A DNA stretch of 64,000 bases from Macrothele yani (GCA_039090855.1 CM077025.1:95646489-95710488); one strand, 5' to 3'; positions 1-10,532 are shown, counted from the first letter of the stretch. The notes: generated by a model from the sequence alone, not told the origin. Made by a program: numbers and translations.

Positions 1-1227
1 AGCATCAATGACCTTTTGCCATTTTTCAGGCAACAAATGAATGCCCCTGTGATAGAAGGACTCGGGTTTTGAGCTGAAGAACGCAGTGACGAAATTTTCC
101 ACCTATGGAACTGTGGTGAATAGCTGTTGGGCTTGGGCATGTTGCATAGAGCGAAACAGACGAAAGTCTGAGTATGCAATGTCCTGGGAGTAAGACGGGT
201 GCGGTTAAACCTCCCAGTGTAACTGTTCAAGGGTTGGTTTCGTGGTGGCACCGACATGTGGTCTGGCATCTTCGTGTAACAGGAGATGACTGGGCGGCGC
301 TCTTAACCTGTCCATGGGCGTTATTGCTCGATTGCGGCGTTCAGTTTCATCAACTGATCGCTATATCGTTGTGCAGTGATTGTTTCGTACGGTTTTAACA
401 GTTCGAAATACAGCACTCCTTGCATATCCCTCCGTACACACAACAGCTTCTTTATCCGGTAGATATCCTTTTTTTTATTGGAGGTTTAACGACCACCGTA
501 AGCAACTCAAATGGGCTATAAGCAGTCGATCGCCCCTAATTTGGCGTCACTGGTTCCAGGGAAAGGAGAGAGCCAGTGACGTAAGACAAATACAACATCC
601 ATGCCTCATCGGGATTCGAACCCGGACCCCTTTCGGACGAATGATCAGAGGCCATCGCTTAGACCACTGCGCCGCCGGGGCGACGATATCCTGTTTTGCA
701 GTGGATGTTGATGGCTGGCCTGGGTCGACCCAGGATTGCTTGCGTACGAAGTTGTCGCAATAGACACACTTTTCATTCCCGGTGAAAACCTTCCACAAAA
801 TATTCTTCCCTTGAAACCTCTTCATGCAGATGTCCAATGGTTGACAAATGTTAACCTCCGTTAAAATATGCGGAACCCTCTTACCAATCTTCTGGATCTT
901 TCCCAAGAGTTTCCTACAGACGCCGTATCACCGTCGATTGAGCCACTTTCAAACGTTTCGCCAGTTGCGTGGTCGATGATGTGGCACCCTCTGCAACAGC
1001 GATTCCAACTCCTCGTCTGCGAGTTCCTTCGGTCTACCTGCACGTGGCTTGTCTTCCAAGCTTAGAACACCTTTCTTAAACCTGGCAAACCATTCTTAAC
1101 ACGTCCTCTCATCCAGAACAGTTTCTCCATACACCTGACATATTGTACCGTATGTTTTACTCGCACTTATCCCTAAATCAAACATGAATTACAAACAGTG
1201 CCGCAAATGAACTTTATCGATCGCCAT
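1..1227 (-). pseudogene. mariner transposase pseudogene, interrupted by SINE A
   Basis: This is a mariner-family DDE transposase remnant read on the minus strand. A start codon lies at 1227-1225, and the C-terminal end (residues resembling GIHLLPEKWQKVIDA) reaches the window edge, so the far terminal repeat is outside. Without the SINE the coding span is about 1.01 kb, close to the usual length of roughly 345 codons. Recognisable blocks are an N-terminal paired-like domain ending near DKPRAGRPKELADEELE, a catalytic-core block around 700-790 (WVDPGQPSTSTAKQ), a block near 395-425 (MQGVLYFELL), HEDARPH near 270, and the third catalytic aspartate in YSQDIAYSD near 175. Several stops and frameshifts make it inactive. 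Excising the SINE at 470-684 with one copy of its target duplication rejoins the catalytic core. The subfamily is not assigned. Confidence 0.85.
470..684 (-). mobile_element. SINE A copy (tRNA-derived) inside mariner
   Basis: This minus-strand SINE has a tRNA-like head with A-box-like (TGGCGCAGTGG) and B-box (GGTTCGAATCC) motifs, then a body of about 130 bp ending in an A-rich tail, seen here as T-rich sequence at 470-476. An 8-bp target duplication (gatatcct) flanks it at 462-469 and 685-692. Eight further copies of the family occur in this window. It inserted after the mariner copy was in place. Confidence 0.9.
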
Positions 1228-1810
1228 GCTTGGCTTCGTGTATGAACTGACAGCACGGGTCGCCGGCCGGTTAAATATTTACAGCGCCCGCTAGCAGGGG
1301 AGGGGCGGAAACTTTTGCATATTCCTAGTAGATATCTGGTTTTTAGCCAATGTGTTGTTAACCATCAAAGATTGTAATCGTGAATAAGGCGGCTTTTATT
1401 TTTCTACTGATAGTTTTACCACGACCTGCAAAGTATTTCATCTTCCCAAAACTCTAGTATTTCAATTCAAACAAATTACATTGACAATTATTAAAAGTTA
1501 ATCCACTAAAAGCACAATAGGTCAAAAACATTTTGACAAAAATAAATACCAAAATCACAAGATAGAAAGTTTAAATCAAAAGTGTGCACAAGGCTGTTCT
1601 ACTGGAAAGTTATGTTTAATTAAGTGGTTGCGGTAAAATGACCTTTTTATGGATTCAAGTACTGAACAAAGAGTGGCTATGAAAATTTCCTTTAAAGTTG
1701 GGAAAACGGAAACTAAAAACCACTGCAATGGAGCGTGCAACATATGGAGATGAAGTACTGCCACGATCCAACAGTTTTCGTGGGCATGGGAGGTTCTGTG
1801 AAAGGATGTT
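1228..1810. other. Intergenic, mariner 5' flank then unrecognised sequence
   Basis: The first part (to about 1310) is the upstream side of the mariner copy, with a short GC-rich block gcgcccgctagcagg at 1285. A similar block recurs in degenerate form at 11597, 56800, 56943 and 59980. The rest is AT-rich and holds no gene or repeat that I recognise. Confidence 0.5.
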
Positions 1811-2175
1811 CAGGTCGACATGCGCAGAGCTCGGCCCTCGCTGTGTCGTTCGAACTCCAACATTGACAAAGTTCGGTCCCCCTAGTCTCGTACGGACTCT
1901 AACATCGACAAGGTTCGGTCTTCCCAGTCCCGTATGGCTACAGCATCGACACCGTTCACCCACCTAGCCTCTGTCGGACTCCAACATCGGCATAGTTCGG
2001 TTCTCCCAGGCCCATACGGCTCCAACGTCCAGAAAGTTTGGCCCTCTTAATTTCGTACGGACTCAAACATCGGTCCACCCAGTCCTGTATGGCTGCAACA
2101 TCGACAAAGTTTGTCTACGCTGGTCTCGTACGGTCTTCAACATCGACCACGTTTTGTCCTGACAGTTCAGTACGG
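1811..2175. repeat. Degenerate flank of the 41-bp minisatellite
   Basis: About nine diverged copies of the 41-bp unit found in the adjacent array. The shared core is actccaac-attgacaaagttcgg followed by a variable stretch and cgtacgg. Divergence falls steadily towards 2175, where the array becomes homogeneous. This is the usual picture for the inactive edge of a minisatellite. Confidence 0.85.
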
Positions 2176-3057
2176 ACTCCAACATTGACAAAGTTCGGCC
2201 ATCGATTCCCGTACGGACTCCAACATTGACAAAGTTCGGCCATCGCGTCCCGTACGGACTCCAACATTGACAAAGTTCGGCCATCGCGTCCCGTACGGAC
2301 TCCAACATTGACAAAGTTCGGCCATCGTGTCCCGTACGGACTCCAACATTGACAAAGTTCGGCCATCGCGTCCCGTACGGACTCCAACATTGACAAAGTT
2401 CGGCCATCGCGTCCCGTACGGACTCCAACATTGACAAAGTTCGGCCATCGCGTCCCGTACGGACTCCAACATTGACAAAGTTCGGCCATCGCGTCCCGTA
2501 CGGACTCCAACATTGACAAAGTTCGGCCATCGCGTCCCGTACGGACTCCAACATTGACAAAGTTCGGCCATCGCGTCCCGTACGGACTCCAACATTGACA
2601 AAGTTCGGCCATCGCGTCCCGTACGGACTCCAACATTGACAAAGTTCGGCCATCGTGCCCCGTACTGACTCCAACATTGACAAAGTTCGGCCATCGCGTC
2701 CCGTACGGACTCCAACATTGACAAAGTTCGGCCATCGCGTCCCGTACGGACTCCAACATTGACAAAGTTCGGCCATCGCGTCCCGTACGGACTCCAACAT
2801 TGACAAAGTTCGGCCATCGCGTCCCGTACGGACTCCAACATTGACAAAGTTCGGCCATCGCGTCCCGTACGGACTCCAACATTGACAAAGTTCGGCCATC
2901 GCGTCCCGTACGGACTCCAACATTGACAAAGTTCGGCCATCGTGCCCCGTACTGACTCCAACATTGACAAAGTTCGGCCATCGCGTCCCGTACGGACTCC
3001 AACATTGACAAAGTTCGGCCATCGCGTCTCGCACGGACTCCAACATTGACAAAGTTC
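2176..3057. repeat. Homogeneous 41-bp minisatellite array
   Basis: About 21 nearly identical 41-bp units in direct tandem, for example unit starts at 2181 and 2222. Because 41 leaves remainder 2 on division by 3 and the unit has no stop in any reverse frame, all three minus frames stay open for more than 300 codons. They all encode the same 41-residue cycle, so these frames are artefacts of the repeat. A diagnostic variant (gtgccccgtactg) recurs at 2651 and 2938, exactly 287 bp or seven units apart, which indicates block duplication. The right end is abrupt and abuts a SINE. Confidence 0.95.
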
Positions 3058-3079
3058 AGCAGTTGATAATTGTGACGTT

Positions 3080-3233
3080 CCTGCACCGCAGGCCGCACAT
3101 GAGATAAAGGCAGATAGCAGCGAGAGCATACGCCCGCGTAGCTCAGCTGGGAGAGCGACTTATTCCGGAATGAGGGGACCCGGGTTCGATGACCGGCGTG
3201 GGCAAAAATGACGGAGAAATTTACTTCGTTATA
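3080..3233 (+). mobile_element. SINE B copy (tRNA-like)
   Basis: A leader shared with other copies (ataaaggcagatagcag) precedes a tRNA-like head with an A box (TAGCTCAGCTGG) and a B box (GGGTTCGATGACC). A short tail follows (aaaatgacggagaaattt, then acttcgtta). Copies at 13682-13824 (minus) and 48550-48697 (plus) share leader, head and tail, so this is an interspersed SINE and not a single tRNA gene. The acceptor stem is partly paired, but the anticodon arm is degenerate. Confidence 0.8.
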
Positions 3234-4158
3234 TAATCGAAAATCATCGAATATCATTCCAAATGATAGCAAACCAGCTTCACGTCAGCAAAGATACCGT
3301 GTGCCCAAGTGCTGTCGAATATCTGAAAAAAAGTGCGCTCGCGCTTCTAACCGCATACATGGACGGCATAACAGGGCAAAGAGCAAGTTGCTAAGTGTCA
3401 TAATTTAATTGCGATGACGAAACGTATTGCAGACGTTGAATAAAATCCTGATTGGCGATTTTCGAAAGCTGTAACATATTATGGAATTAAAAATTTTTAT
3501 TCCACACCATTACTTCTAAAAATCAGATTGAAACAACTCTTTTCTCCTGCAATACGTTTCAGGACGCAGCCAGTTGGGGACAATTTGAATTTCAAATCAT
3601 TCACAGTTTTTTTTTCTAGCAGGGCGGAAGTACATGTTACTTCCCTGGTATCTCTGCTTCTAAAAGCCCGATTTAAAAACATCTACTAGCAACGGACAGA
3701 GTTGGTGATAGAGAATGTTTTGCAAATAATTTTCGATTCTCGTCTCGAACAGTCTTGTCACTAGGGTCCGGATGTGCATGTTTCTGCTTCTGATGTATTT
3801 CCAGCAGTATCTACACTCATGAAACCTGAACTGATAAAATTCTTTCCCGATAAGATTACGCTGACGAAATAGAATATTTTACGAATATTATCAGCTGAAA
3901 ATAATATGCTGCTCAGGGGTCTTAAACGTATATCTTACGTTTCACGATGAATCTGTCTTTTAAAGTCCGATTTGAAAACTTTGTTTTCCTGACCGCAGCA
4001 ATCTAGCTCAAGAATATTCTGCATATAATTCCCAATTTGAAAACACAATTTTGCCAGAAGACAACGTATGTGAATATTTCGGTTTGCGATGTATACGTAT
4101 ATCGACTGTGACGATCTCATTGGAAGGGATACCTTATTTAATATTCCGGTAGTACTTA
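3234..4158. other. Intergenic with degenerate repeat blocks
   Basis: No gene recognised. The blocks around 3500-3680 and 3950-4040 (for example aagtccgatttgaaaac and ctgcatataattccc on this strand) resemble, in reverse complement, sequence at 60340-60420. They seem to be old fragments of an interspersed repeat that I cannot name. Confidence 0.45.
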
Positions 4159-5344
4159 CACTGAAGTGCCAGAAAAACTGTTACAGACGAGCTTATGCAA
4201 AATGCATAGTAACGTCACCTATGCGCGTATTCGGTTGCGTCCGCCAGTGCGTATATAAAGCGATAGGCATACTTGCCAGCTGTCAGAGCTGCTTTCGGCA
4301 TGAGAATGACAAGTAATAACGATTTGGGCGATTTTCAACGCTGTGTCATACTTGGCGCTCGTCAGATGGGCCATAGTATTTCGGAGGTAGAAACGAAGTT
4401 TGGATTTTCACGGACGACCATTGCAAGGGTGTACCGTTAATACAAGAATTCCGGCAAAACCTCCAACCTACGATACCAGTGTGGCTGTAAAATGACATTG
4501 GGAGAATCGTTTAACGCGATGGGTGTGCATCACTCTCGCAGGTATCATCGGAATTTAATGTTGGAACCTCAACAAGCATCAGCGTCCGGAGAGTGCAACG
4601 TACCCTGCACGATATGGGTTTTGGGAGCCGACGCCCAACTCGAGTCCCCTTGATGAGTGCATGACACAGAGATATGCGCATCGCTTGGGCACGGCAACGC
4701 CGCCACTGGACATTTGATGACTGGAAACAAGTAGCCTGGTCTGACGAGTCGCATTTCCAACTGTATCGGGCAGATGGAAAGATTCGTGTGTGGCGCAAAC
4801 CCCATGAAGCCATGGATCCCGCCTGTCAACAGGGAACTGTACCGGCTGCTGGGGGTCCGTAATGATATGGGGTGTGTTTACCTGGACTTCACTAGGACCC
4901 CTGGTACGTCTACAAACGTCTGTGGCCGGCCAACTCTATGTGCGCATCCTTTCTGTCGAGGTAAACCCGTTCATGTCCTGCATTCATGCTGATGGGTTGG
5001 GCCTGTACCAACAGGACAATGCACCTCCACACAAATGTCGGGACGCCACATTATGGTTAGAGGAGCATTCATCTGAGTTTGTGGTGTTGCCATTCCCACC
5101 CAAGTCCCCAGATCTGAACGTGATTTTGGGATGCCATGCAATGCGCTATCGTACACAGGAATCCGAAACCTCGGAATACACCCGAATTGCGGAACACTCT
5201 GCAGGAAATATGGTGTGCATTGTCTACAGCGTATTTCCAGAAGCTAGTGGAGTCCATGCCCCGTCGTATTTCTGCAGTCCTGCGTTCCCGTGGGGAACCT
5301 ACCAAGTATTAGACTGGTGTACCAGTTTTTCTGGCACTTCAGTG
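4159..5344 (+). mobile_element. Complete Tc1-like element with 22-bp perfect TIRs
   Basis: The terminal inverted repeats at 4159-4180 and 5323-5344 are perfect 22-mers (outer end cactgaagtgccag). TA dinucleotides flank both ends (4157-4158, 5345-5346), the standard Tc1/mariner target duplication. The 1186-bp length is typical of an autonomous element with one transposase gene and no insertion. The coding region inside is broken, so the copy could only be moved in trans. Confidence 0.93.
4300..5312 (+). pseudogene. Tc1 transposase pseudogene
   Basis: The product would be a DDE transposase that cuts and pastes its own TIRs. It starts at ATG 4300. The helix-turn-helix region follows (QMGHSISEV...FGFSRTTIARVYR). 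The first catalytic aspartate is in WSDESHFQLYRADG near 4740, and the second is in QQDNAPPH near 5013. The third carboxylate is missing: the usual IEHIWD region reads NVI directly followed by LGCHA near 5123, apparently through a small deletion that also shifts the frame. The C-terminus ends at a stop at 5310-5312 after the typical RGEPTKY-like end. Other stops occur in the N-terminal third, for example after VYR near 4438. Confidence 0.9.
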
Positions 5345-5371
5345 TATATATTTTTATTTTACAGTATACAA

Positions 5372-5990
5372 ACAGTACTGTTTGTGAAAATTGCAACACT
5401 AAGAAAGAATCACGCTATTCAAATGAGATTTATATCACAGATTCCCATGTTACAGGAGATAACTGATTACATTTGTAGAGCTATACAAGCTTTTTTCGCT
5501 TCAAAACTCAGTGTTGTATAAAGCCACCCCCAGCAACAATAACAACCTCTACATGGCGTGGCATTGAATGGAAGAGGATTTGATATCGTTCTGGGGAATA
5601 GCCTGCCAGGCTGCTTCTATGCGAGACCAGAATTCATATGTGGCGACTGGCTGAGTCCATTTACGGGCCAGTCGCTGAGCTATAATATCTCAGACATATT
5701 CGATCGTGGACAAATCCAGCGACCCTGCAGACCAGGGAAGAAGCGGTATCTGCCGTGCATGGAACAGGCCTTAGACATTCCGGGTAACATGTGGCCGAGC
5801 ATTGTCCTGGTGGAATATAGCGCCTGGACAACTCCGTACAGGAAGGACATCATCTCTGCCTATAAAACATCCCTGATGTATCGCTGGATGTCGAGGGTTA
5901 TCTCAATCCTTATCACGTGACATCGCGAATTGAACCCAATGGCGCTCCAAACCATGCCGCTTGGCGTTGGGCCAGTATAATACACGCTGC
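5372..5990 (-). pseudogene. Tc1 transposase C-terminal fragment
   Basis: The minus strand carries the C-terminal half of a second Tc1 subfamily. GPTPSGMVWSAIGF and a following RIEITLDIQRYIRDVL block match the region between the first and second catalytic residues, and degraded second and third blocks and a MPRHVE-like end lie at 5510-5800. The sequence at 5372-5400 (gtactgtttgtgaaaattg) is probably its terminal repeat, and a similar sequence occurs alone at 13480-13503. The 5' half is absent, cut off near the PLE-A 3' end. Many stops. Confidence 0.7.
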
Positions 5991-6084
5991 GTATAAATGT
6001 AGTTGTGGCCTCGAATAAACTGAATCGCCATCTTTGAACAGTGTTTTTGAGCAAGCCATGTTGGGTCTCATTTTCCAAAAGAAA

Positions 6085-7455
6085 GCTGACTTGTGAAAAT
6101 CCTCCAAATACGTGGCGTTAGTGAATAAACAAAGACATCGCTCTTTCCACGTTTTAGCAGCACACAGCACCCGAAAAATTGTTTATATACTAATATTTTC
6201 AAGGCAACCATGGTTTCGCTGGGTATTGACCTAGCTTCACCAGGACCAACGGCACATAAATATTCAAATTGCATATGACATCATAAATGGTGTTTACAGT
6301 CACGTGTTTCGGTTAGATGCTTCCACGCGCTTGATAGAAATGGGGTGGATGCCATGTCATTAACAAGTTGCGAAGACTTCTGATATATATGGAAAGCTTC
6401 CAAAATATCAAGTTTGGTGGTTGAATCTGGCTTGTCAATTAGTTTTGCTTCTTCAAAGAAAATGTTATGGTCCCTTTCATAAGAGTGTTTAGCAATCGAT
6501 GACTTCTTTAGGTCACAATTCCGAATGTAGGTCTTGTGCTCCTTCAATCGAATACGCAAAGCCATATATACGAAGAGCCACATGGAATTTGATAAATTCC
6601 CCACGAGTTTTTGTCTTCAACATAGTCCTTTCATCCTAAAAAGCACATTTTGTTTATGGATTTAAAAATCACTTTAAAAGTAAAGCTTTTGAGAACTTTT
6701 GAAATTTTGAAGCCAATGTTACAGGAAAATGGAATAATGGCAAAATTATCTCGCAATGGGCGCGTCACAAGAGTTAACGTGGAGATAGGCTTCGGTTTCC
6801 GAAATTTTGTTAGAGCCTTGTATGTAATGGAAGGGTTGTATCCTAGCTGCACTACAATACGTTTAAGGAAATAAAGTTCTTTTTCCAAACTGTCTTTATC
6901 TGAAGATATATGTATCGCGCGATATACGCAACTGTAAAAGGCGCTGAGTTTTTGTTGCGAAGGGTGATAGGACTTGGCATGTGGAGGTGAGGAAACAGCG
7001 AAAAGCTTCCGATAAATTGTGGTTGCGGGAAATCCATTTGAGCGAGTTAACAGGACGTCAAAGGAATGGTAGGCATCCGTTATTTTTAGTTTCGTAGCTG
7101 AATTGAATAAGAGGATCAATGGAATTCATAAGTTTTACTAATTCCGGAATTTCCGAATGTTTTCCCTTCCATAGAACGAAAGTATCGTATCCATAAGTCA
7201 AATTTCACGAATTTGAAAACTTTTTCTTCAAATCAACGCATATAGATTTCCCATAATATACAGTAGGTGACAGTGGGCTGCCCATGGCTAGACCTTCCGT
7301 CTGTTCATAAAACGTTCCACGGAAAGTAAAACTGTTCTGTTTTATGCAAATGCCCTCTAGTCTTATTATTTCTTCTATTTCAGGTTGGCTGTAATGATGC
7401 TGCATAAGACTTGGTTTTAGGGATTCCAGAGCTCTTGTAGTCTTTGAGATCAAGA
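6085..7455 (-). mobile_element. PLE-A: 5'-truncated Penelope-like element
   Basis: Retroelement remnant coding a Penelope-type reverse transcriptase joined to a GIY-YIG endonuclease, read on the minus strand. RT blocks run from about 7453 (TEGLAMGSPLSP, motif B, near 7280) through 6850 (RSNGFPATTIYRKLFAVS, then an HPSQQKLSAFYSCVYRAIHI block). Endonuclease residues (RLKEHKTYI, then DHNIFFEEAKLID) occupy 6604-6281. The 3' end carries a module (6085-6180) that also forms the tail of tRNA-like SINE E. The sequence upstream of motif B is missing. Confidence 0.8.
6281..7453 (-). pseudogene. PLE-A RT and GIY-YIG ORF, broken
   Basis: Motif B (AMGSPLSP) is intact, but the catalytic YxDD motif is destroyed. 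Near 7185 the frame reads Y-D-T-F-V-L-W where PLEs have Y-V-D-D followed by T/I-F-V. This is consistent with loss of two codons, including a catalytic aspartate. A frameshift near 7110-7120 separates this from the thumb region (6631-7119), and another near 6560 separates the IPC-YIG part of the endonuclease from RLKEHK. The endonuclease has the conserved glutamate context LDILEAFHIY. The copy is dead. Confidence 0.8.
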
Positions 7456-7640
7456 GTCGAAAAATTGTTATTCGGTTGCTGTGTGTTGTTATTCGCTGTA
7501 AGGCTAACGTGCTCGGCTAGATATCCAGAGATCTGGGATTCGATTCCCCAGCGGTGACCGAATAACAATTTTTCGGTTGCTATGTGTTGCTAAAACGTGG
7601 AAAGAGCGATGTCTTTGTTTATTCATTTAAAAGCTATCTT
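7455..7640 (+). mobile_element. SINE E: tRNA-like head with PLE-A-type tail
   Basis: A tRNA-like segment (7487-7555) has a B-box-like GGGATTCGATTCCCC. It is flanked by near-perfect inverted copies of a 19-bp sequence (cgaaaaattgttattcgg near 7457 and ccgaataacaatttttcgg near 7557). The tail (aaaacgtggaaagagcgat, then gtctttgtttattca) is the same module found at the 3' end of PLE-A (6085-6180, minus), at 20800-20925 (minus, headless), and partly in the SINE F copies. This may be a SINE family that uses that tail for priming. Confidence 0.55.
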
Positions 7641-7905
7641 TATCATGAATAGATATATTCTGTTAGTTTTCCATATGCAAAGACGCGGTACCTAACTGCA
7701 TTAGTTAAATAAACGTATAAAGCGGTAGAGGAGGGCTAAGCAAACCTAACGAGGATTTTGTGGGAATAATGAAGACACATGCAGATTGTAGGCAGAGAGA
7801 AAAAGACATAGCTTTGCGTTCTATGGGAAACTGTTAACGAATTAGTAAAATCGTGCAAGGCAATGCATTGATTATGATACGCTTTCTAACATACCAGAAA
7901 TCATT
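7641..7905. other. Unrecognised spacer
   Basis: AT-rich sequence without a recognisable feature. Confidence 0.4.
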
Positions 7906-8492
7906 ACTCACGTTAGGAGGATAACGGCTGTAGAATAAATCTCGTCCTACGCTTTGACCTTTAACCCCATTTCGATGTTATTAAACAGAACCGGTTCAGA
8001 ATACATCTTCGAAACAACATACTAAAGTTTTGTTGCAATAGAAGCATTTTTAGTCAAGTTATGAAGATAATAACTGTGGAATAAATCTCGCTCCTGGTCC
8101 TGACCTTCAACCCCATTTCGATGATATTAAACAGAACCGGTTCAGTACATCTTCGAAACAACAGGATAAAGTGTTGTCGCAATCGAAGCATTTTTACGTA
8201 AGTTGTGACCCATAAGAGCAACGGAATGGATCCCGCTCCTATGTCCTCACCTATGACCGCATTTCTCCAATTTTCAATAGGGTTCGTTTCGAGATAGTTT
8301 CTTACCACATACTAAATTTTCATCGAAATCGAACCATTTTTTCGCAAGTTATGACGCATAAGGGCAATGGAATGGATCACTCTCCTATGTCCTGACCTTT
8401 GACCACATTTTGCCCATTTTCGATAGGATTTGTCCCCAGGTAGTCTCCTACCACATACTAAAATTTCATCGAAATCGAACCATTCTTACGCA
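7906..8492. repeat. Four degenerate tandem units of about 146 bp
   Basis: The unit contains a conserved caagttatga, a block reading tcctgacctttgacc and a block reading catactaaa...catcgaaatcgaacc. The caagtt-type landmark recurs at about 8055, 8200, 8346 and 8492, giving a period of 145-147 bp. The first two and the last two units pair more closely with each other. The array ends at a gacagacagacgg tract (8503-8518). Not coding. Confidence 0.75.
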
Positions 8493-8984
8493 AGTTATCG
8501 TGCCGACAGACAGACGGACAAAGCTGGAGCATATACGCTTCTTCAACGTACGGTTAGAAAGCGTAAAAATGTGAAAACGTACTATATATGTACGAAGGGT
8601 GATAAAAACGTAAGGCGAATTGAGCCACCCTTGCTGCGTAAGCAAAAAGAGGTATCTGACGCAAGCGGGTATTAATTCTCGACCCTCTCATGTGTCGTCT
8701 GACCTAAAACTGGTTTTACACAAATGCCAGTAGTCCTCTAGATAGCAAAAATCGTATACGCGTGTTTCTCGTTTGTTCAGCGCTATGGGGATATCTAAGT
8801 TCTAGCAACTCGCCGACCTGAAATTCTGTTTCCACCTTGGACATTTGGTGAGAGAAACGCATGAAAATCTGATAACAGTTTATGGTGGAAGTGGTATGAA
8901 CCAAAAGCCAGTGTTTAAGTAGTTTTCCATGTTTAAAGATGTCGCTTCTTCCACCGAAGATGAATCTTGTCGTGAAAGATCATG
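8493..8984. other. Unrecognised spacer after the 146-bp array
   Basis: Begins with the pyrimidine-free tract gacagacagacggacaaag. This resembles the cagacaaacgggcggacgg tract at 60450, which also follows degenerate repeats. Otherwise I see no gene or element. Confidence 0.4.
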
Positions 8985-9720
8985 AACGGCGGTAACCGAC
9001 GACGCCGCCATGGAATTTCGAGCTATGATCAGGGAGAAACAACACCTCTCCATCAGAGAAATTGTAGCAGAGACTGGTCTGTCGTTAGATTCTGTTCAAG
9101 CCACCCTCACTGACAAATTGAACGTGAAACGCGTCAGTGTCAGCTCATTCCTCGTCTTCTGAATGACGACAAGAAAAGCATTGGTCTGAGTTGTTTCAAT
9201 GAGCAACAGCAGATGCAAACTTTTTACGGACAACTGTGACCTGGGTCTATGGTTACGACCCTAAAACAAAGGTCCAAAGCTCTCAGTGGTAAACTCCTTC
9301 CTCCCCAAGACCCAAGAAAGCACGTCAGTCTCGATCGCACGTTAAAGTTGTGATTGTGTCATTTTTCGATATCGAAGGATTGGTGCATTGGTAATTCCTA
9401 GCATCCACGCACCACTGTTAATGCTGCACATTACTTGGAAATCCTGAAACTCATCACGACAACGCGCCAAGCCACACTGCTCTGCAGATCATTCGGTTTT
9501 GGGCTGGAAAATCTATTCCAGTGCCGCCTCAGCTTCACATATTCACCGGATAACTGCCTAAATTTTGGCTTTTCCCGAAATTTAAGGCAGTTATGAAAGG
9601 TAAACCTTTTGACGCTGTGGAAGACATCGGAGATAATATAACGAAGGTCTTAAAGGGGATTCCGAAACAGGACTGTTATAGGTGTTTCCAACAATGATAG
9701 AAACGTTTAATAAATGCGTT
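8985..9720 (+). pseudogene. mariner transposase pseudogene
   Basis: Plus-strand fragment of a mariner transposase of the type with the block TWVYGYDPKTKVQSSQWKTP (from about 9238). Before it lies the second helix-turn-helix (HLSIREIVAETGLSLDSVQ near 9030-9090). After it come a RSHVKVVIVSFFDIEGLVH block, then DNAPSHTALQIIRFWAGK near 9460-9515. The third catalytic aspartate region is absent: after PVPPQLH the sequence goes to a stop and FPKFKAVMKG, so the PYSPDLAPCD-like segment has been lost. The last recognisable piece is VLKGIPKQDCYRCFQQ (about 9645-9690). The first 100 or so codons are missing or unreadable. Confidence 0.85.
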
Positions 9721-9762
9721 TGTTTTGTGTGTGCGCGTGTGCGTGCGTGTGTGCGCGCGCGA
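9721..9762. repeat. (GT)n/(GC)n-rich microsatellite
   Basis: Alternating purine-pyrimidine tract of gtgtgtgcgcgtgtgcgtg type. Confidence 0.9.
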
Positions 9763-9889
9763 CGCCAAGAGGGTTATTTTTAGTTTTAAATACCTGGGTT
9801 GTTGAAAAAAATTCGTCTCATGGCTGCAAATAGAGCATTCTATGTCCTGGAAAAACTGTTGAAATCTCTATTCTTTCCTCGACCAACAA

Positions 9890-10164
9890 AGTTAACCATC
9901 TGTAAAAACTTTAACAAGACCTGTGCTTACATATGCCTCAGAAACTTGGGCACTAACTAGCAAAATTAAACGATAAACGAATGTTGGATACATGTAAAAG
10001 CAAAAATTATCAGAAAAATAATTGGCCCAATATGTGACGGTGGACTTTGGGGTAAACGCTGCAATAAAGAACTTATACTTCATTTATAAAGGCCATTCTG
10101 TTACTAACATGTTTAAGTCATCAAGATTGAAGTGGGCTGTCTATGTTTTGCGAATGGAGAAATA
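9890..10164 (+). pseudogene. Non-LTR retrotransposon RT C-terminal region, part 1
   Basis: This matches the conserved C-terminal end of the reverse-transcriptase ORF in several non-LTR clades. RPVLTYASETWALT begins near 9918, followed in another frame by RKIIGPICDGGLWGKRCNKEL and then SSRLKWAVYVLRMEK up to the MITE at 10165. The clade cannot be fixed from so little. The reading frame passes through the MITE: joining 10164 to 10535 with a single TA gives a continuous MEKYETPKEVLSNR segment. The ORF continues at 11200-11410 after a pair of SINEs. Internal stops show decay. Confidence 0.75.
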
Positions 10165-10532
10165 CACTGTAAAAAAATTACTGTAGATTTTACGGTTTTA
10201 AACCGTTTTCCAGGGTGCCAACACAAAACCGTAAAATCTACAGTTTTATGCCGTGTTGGAGAAAAGCTATAGCTTTGCTCCAACACAATCAACACATTCG
10301 TTCCAGCCAAAATGTTGTGTTTTCGTGATTATTTGGACTGTGACTCGCTCCAGCCAAATTCTGTGATGTTTTCTTCATTAAATGCGGTGTTGGAGCAAAG
10401 CTATAGCTTTGCTCCAACACCGTTTCATGCCGTAAAATCTAACACGGCATGAAACTGTAGATTTTACGGTTTTGTGTTGGCACCCTGGAAAATGGTTTAA
10501 AACCGTAAAATCTACAATTTTTTTTTGCAGTG
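10165..10532. mobile_element. Palindromic MITE with long TIRs and TA target site
   Basis: A 368-bp non-autonomous element. The outer ends cactgtaaaaaaa and ttttttgcagtg begin inverted arms of about 90 bp, and TA flanks both sides (10163-10164, 10533-10534). The arms themselves hold nested inverted blocks (gtagattttacggttttaa and its complement). A perfect 38-bp palindrome centred on ctatag sits at 10385-10422, and a one-mismatch version of its core lies at 10254-10283. It has no coding capacity. The TA duplication and cactg ends suggest mobilisation by a Tc1/mariner-type transposase (inference). Confidence 0.85.

Noticed and set aside
2176..3057. Regular repeats suggesting a CRISPR-like array
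   Set aside because: The repeats are directly contiguous with no spacers, and everything else in the window is eukaryotic transposon sequence.
2063..3272. Three overlapping minus-strand open frames of 320-385 codons
   Set aside because: They translate the same 41-residue cycle in all three phases of the 41-bp minisatellite. No start context or domain, so not genes.
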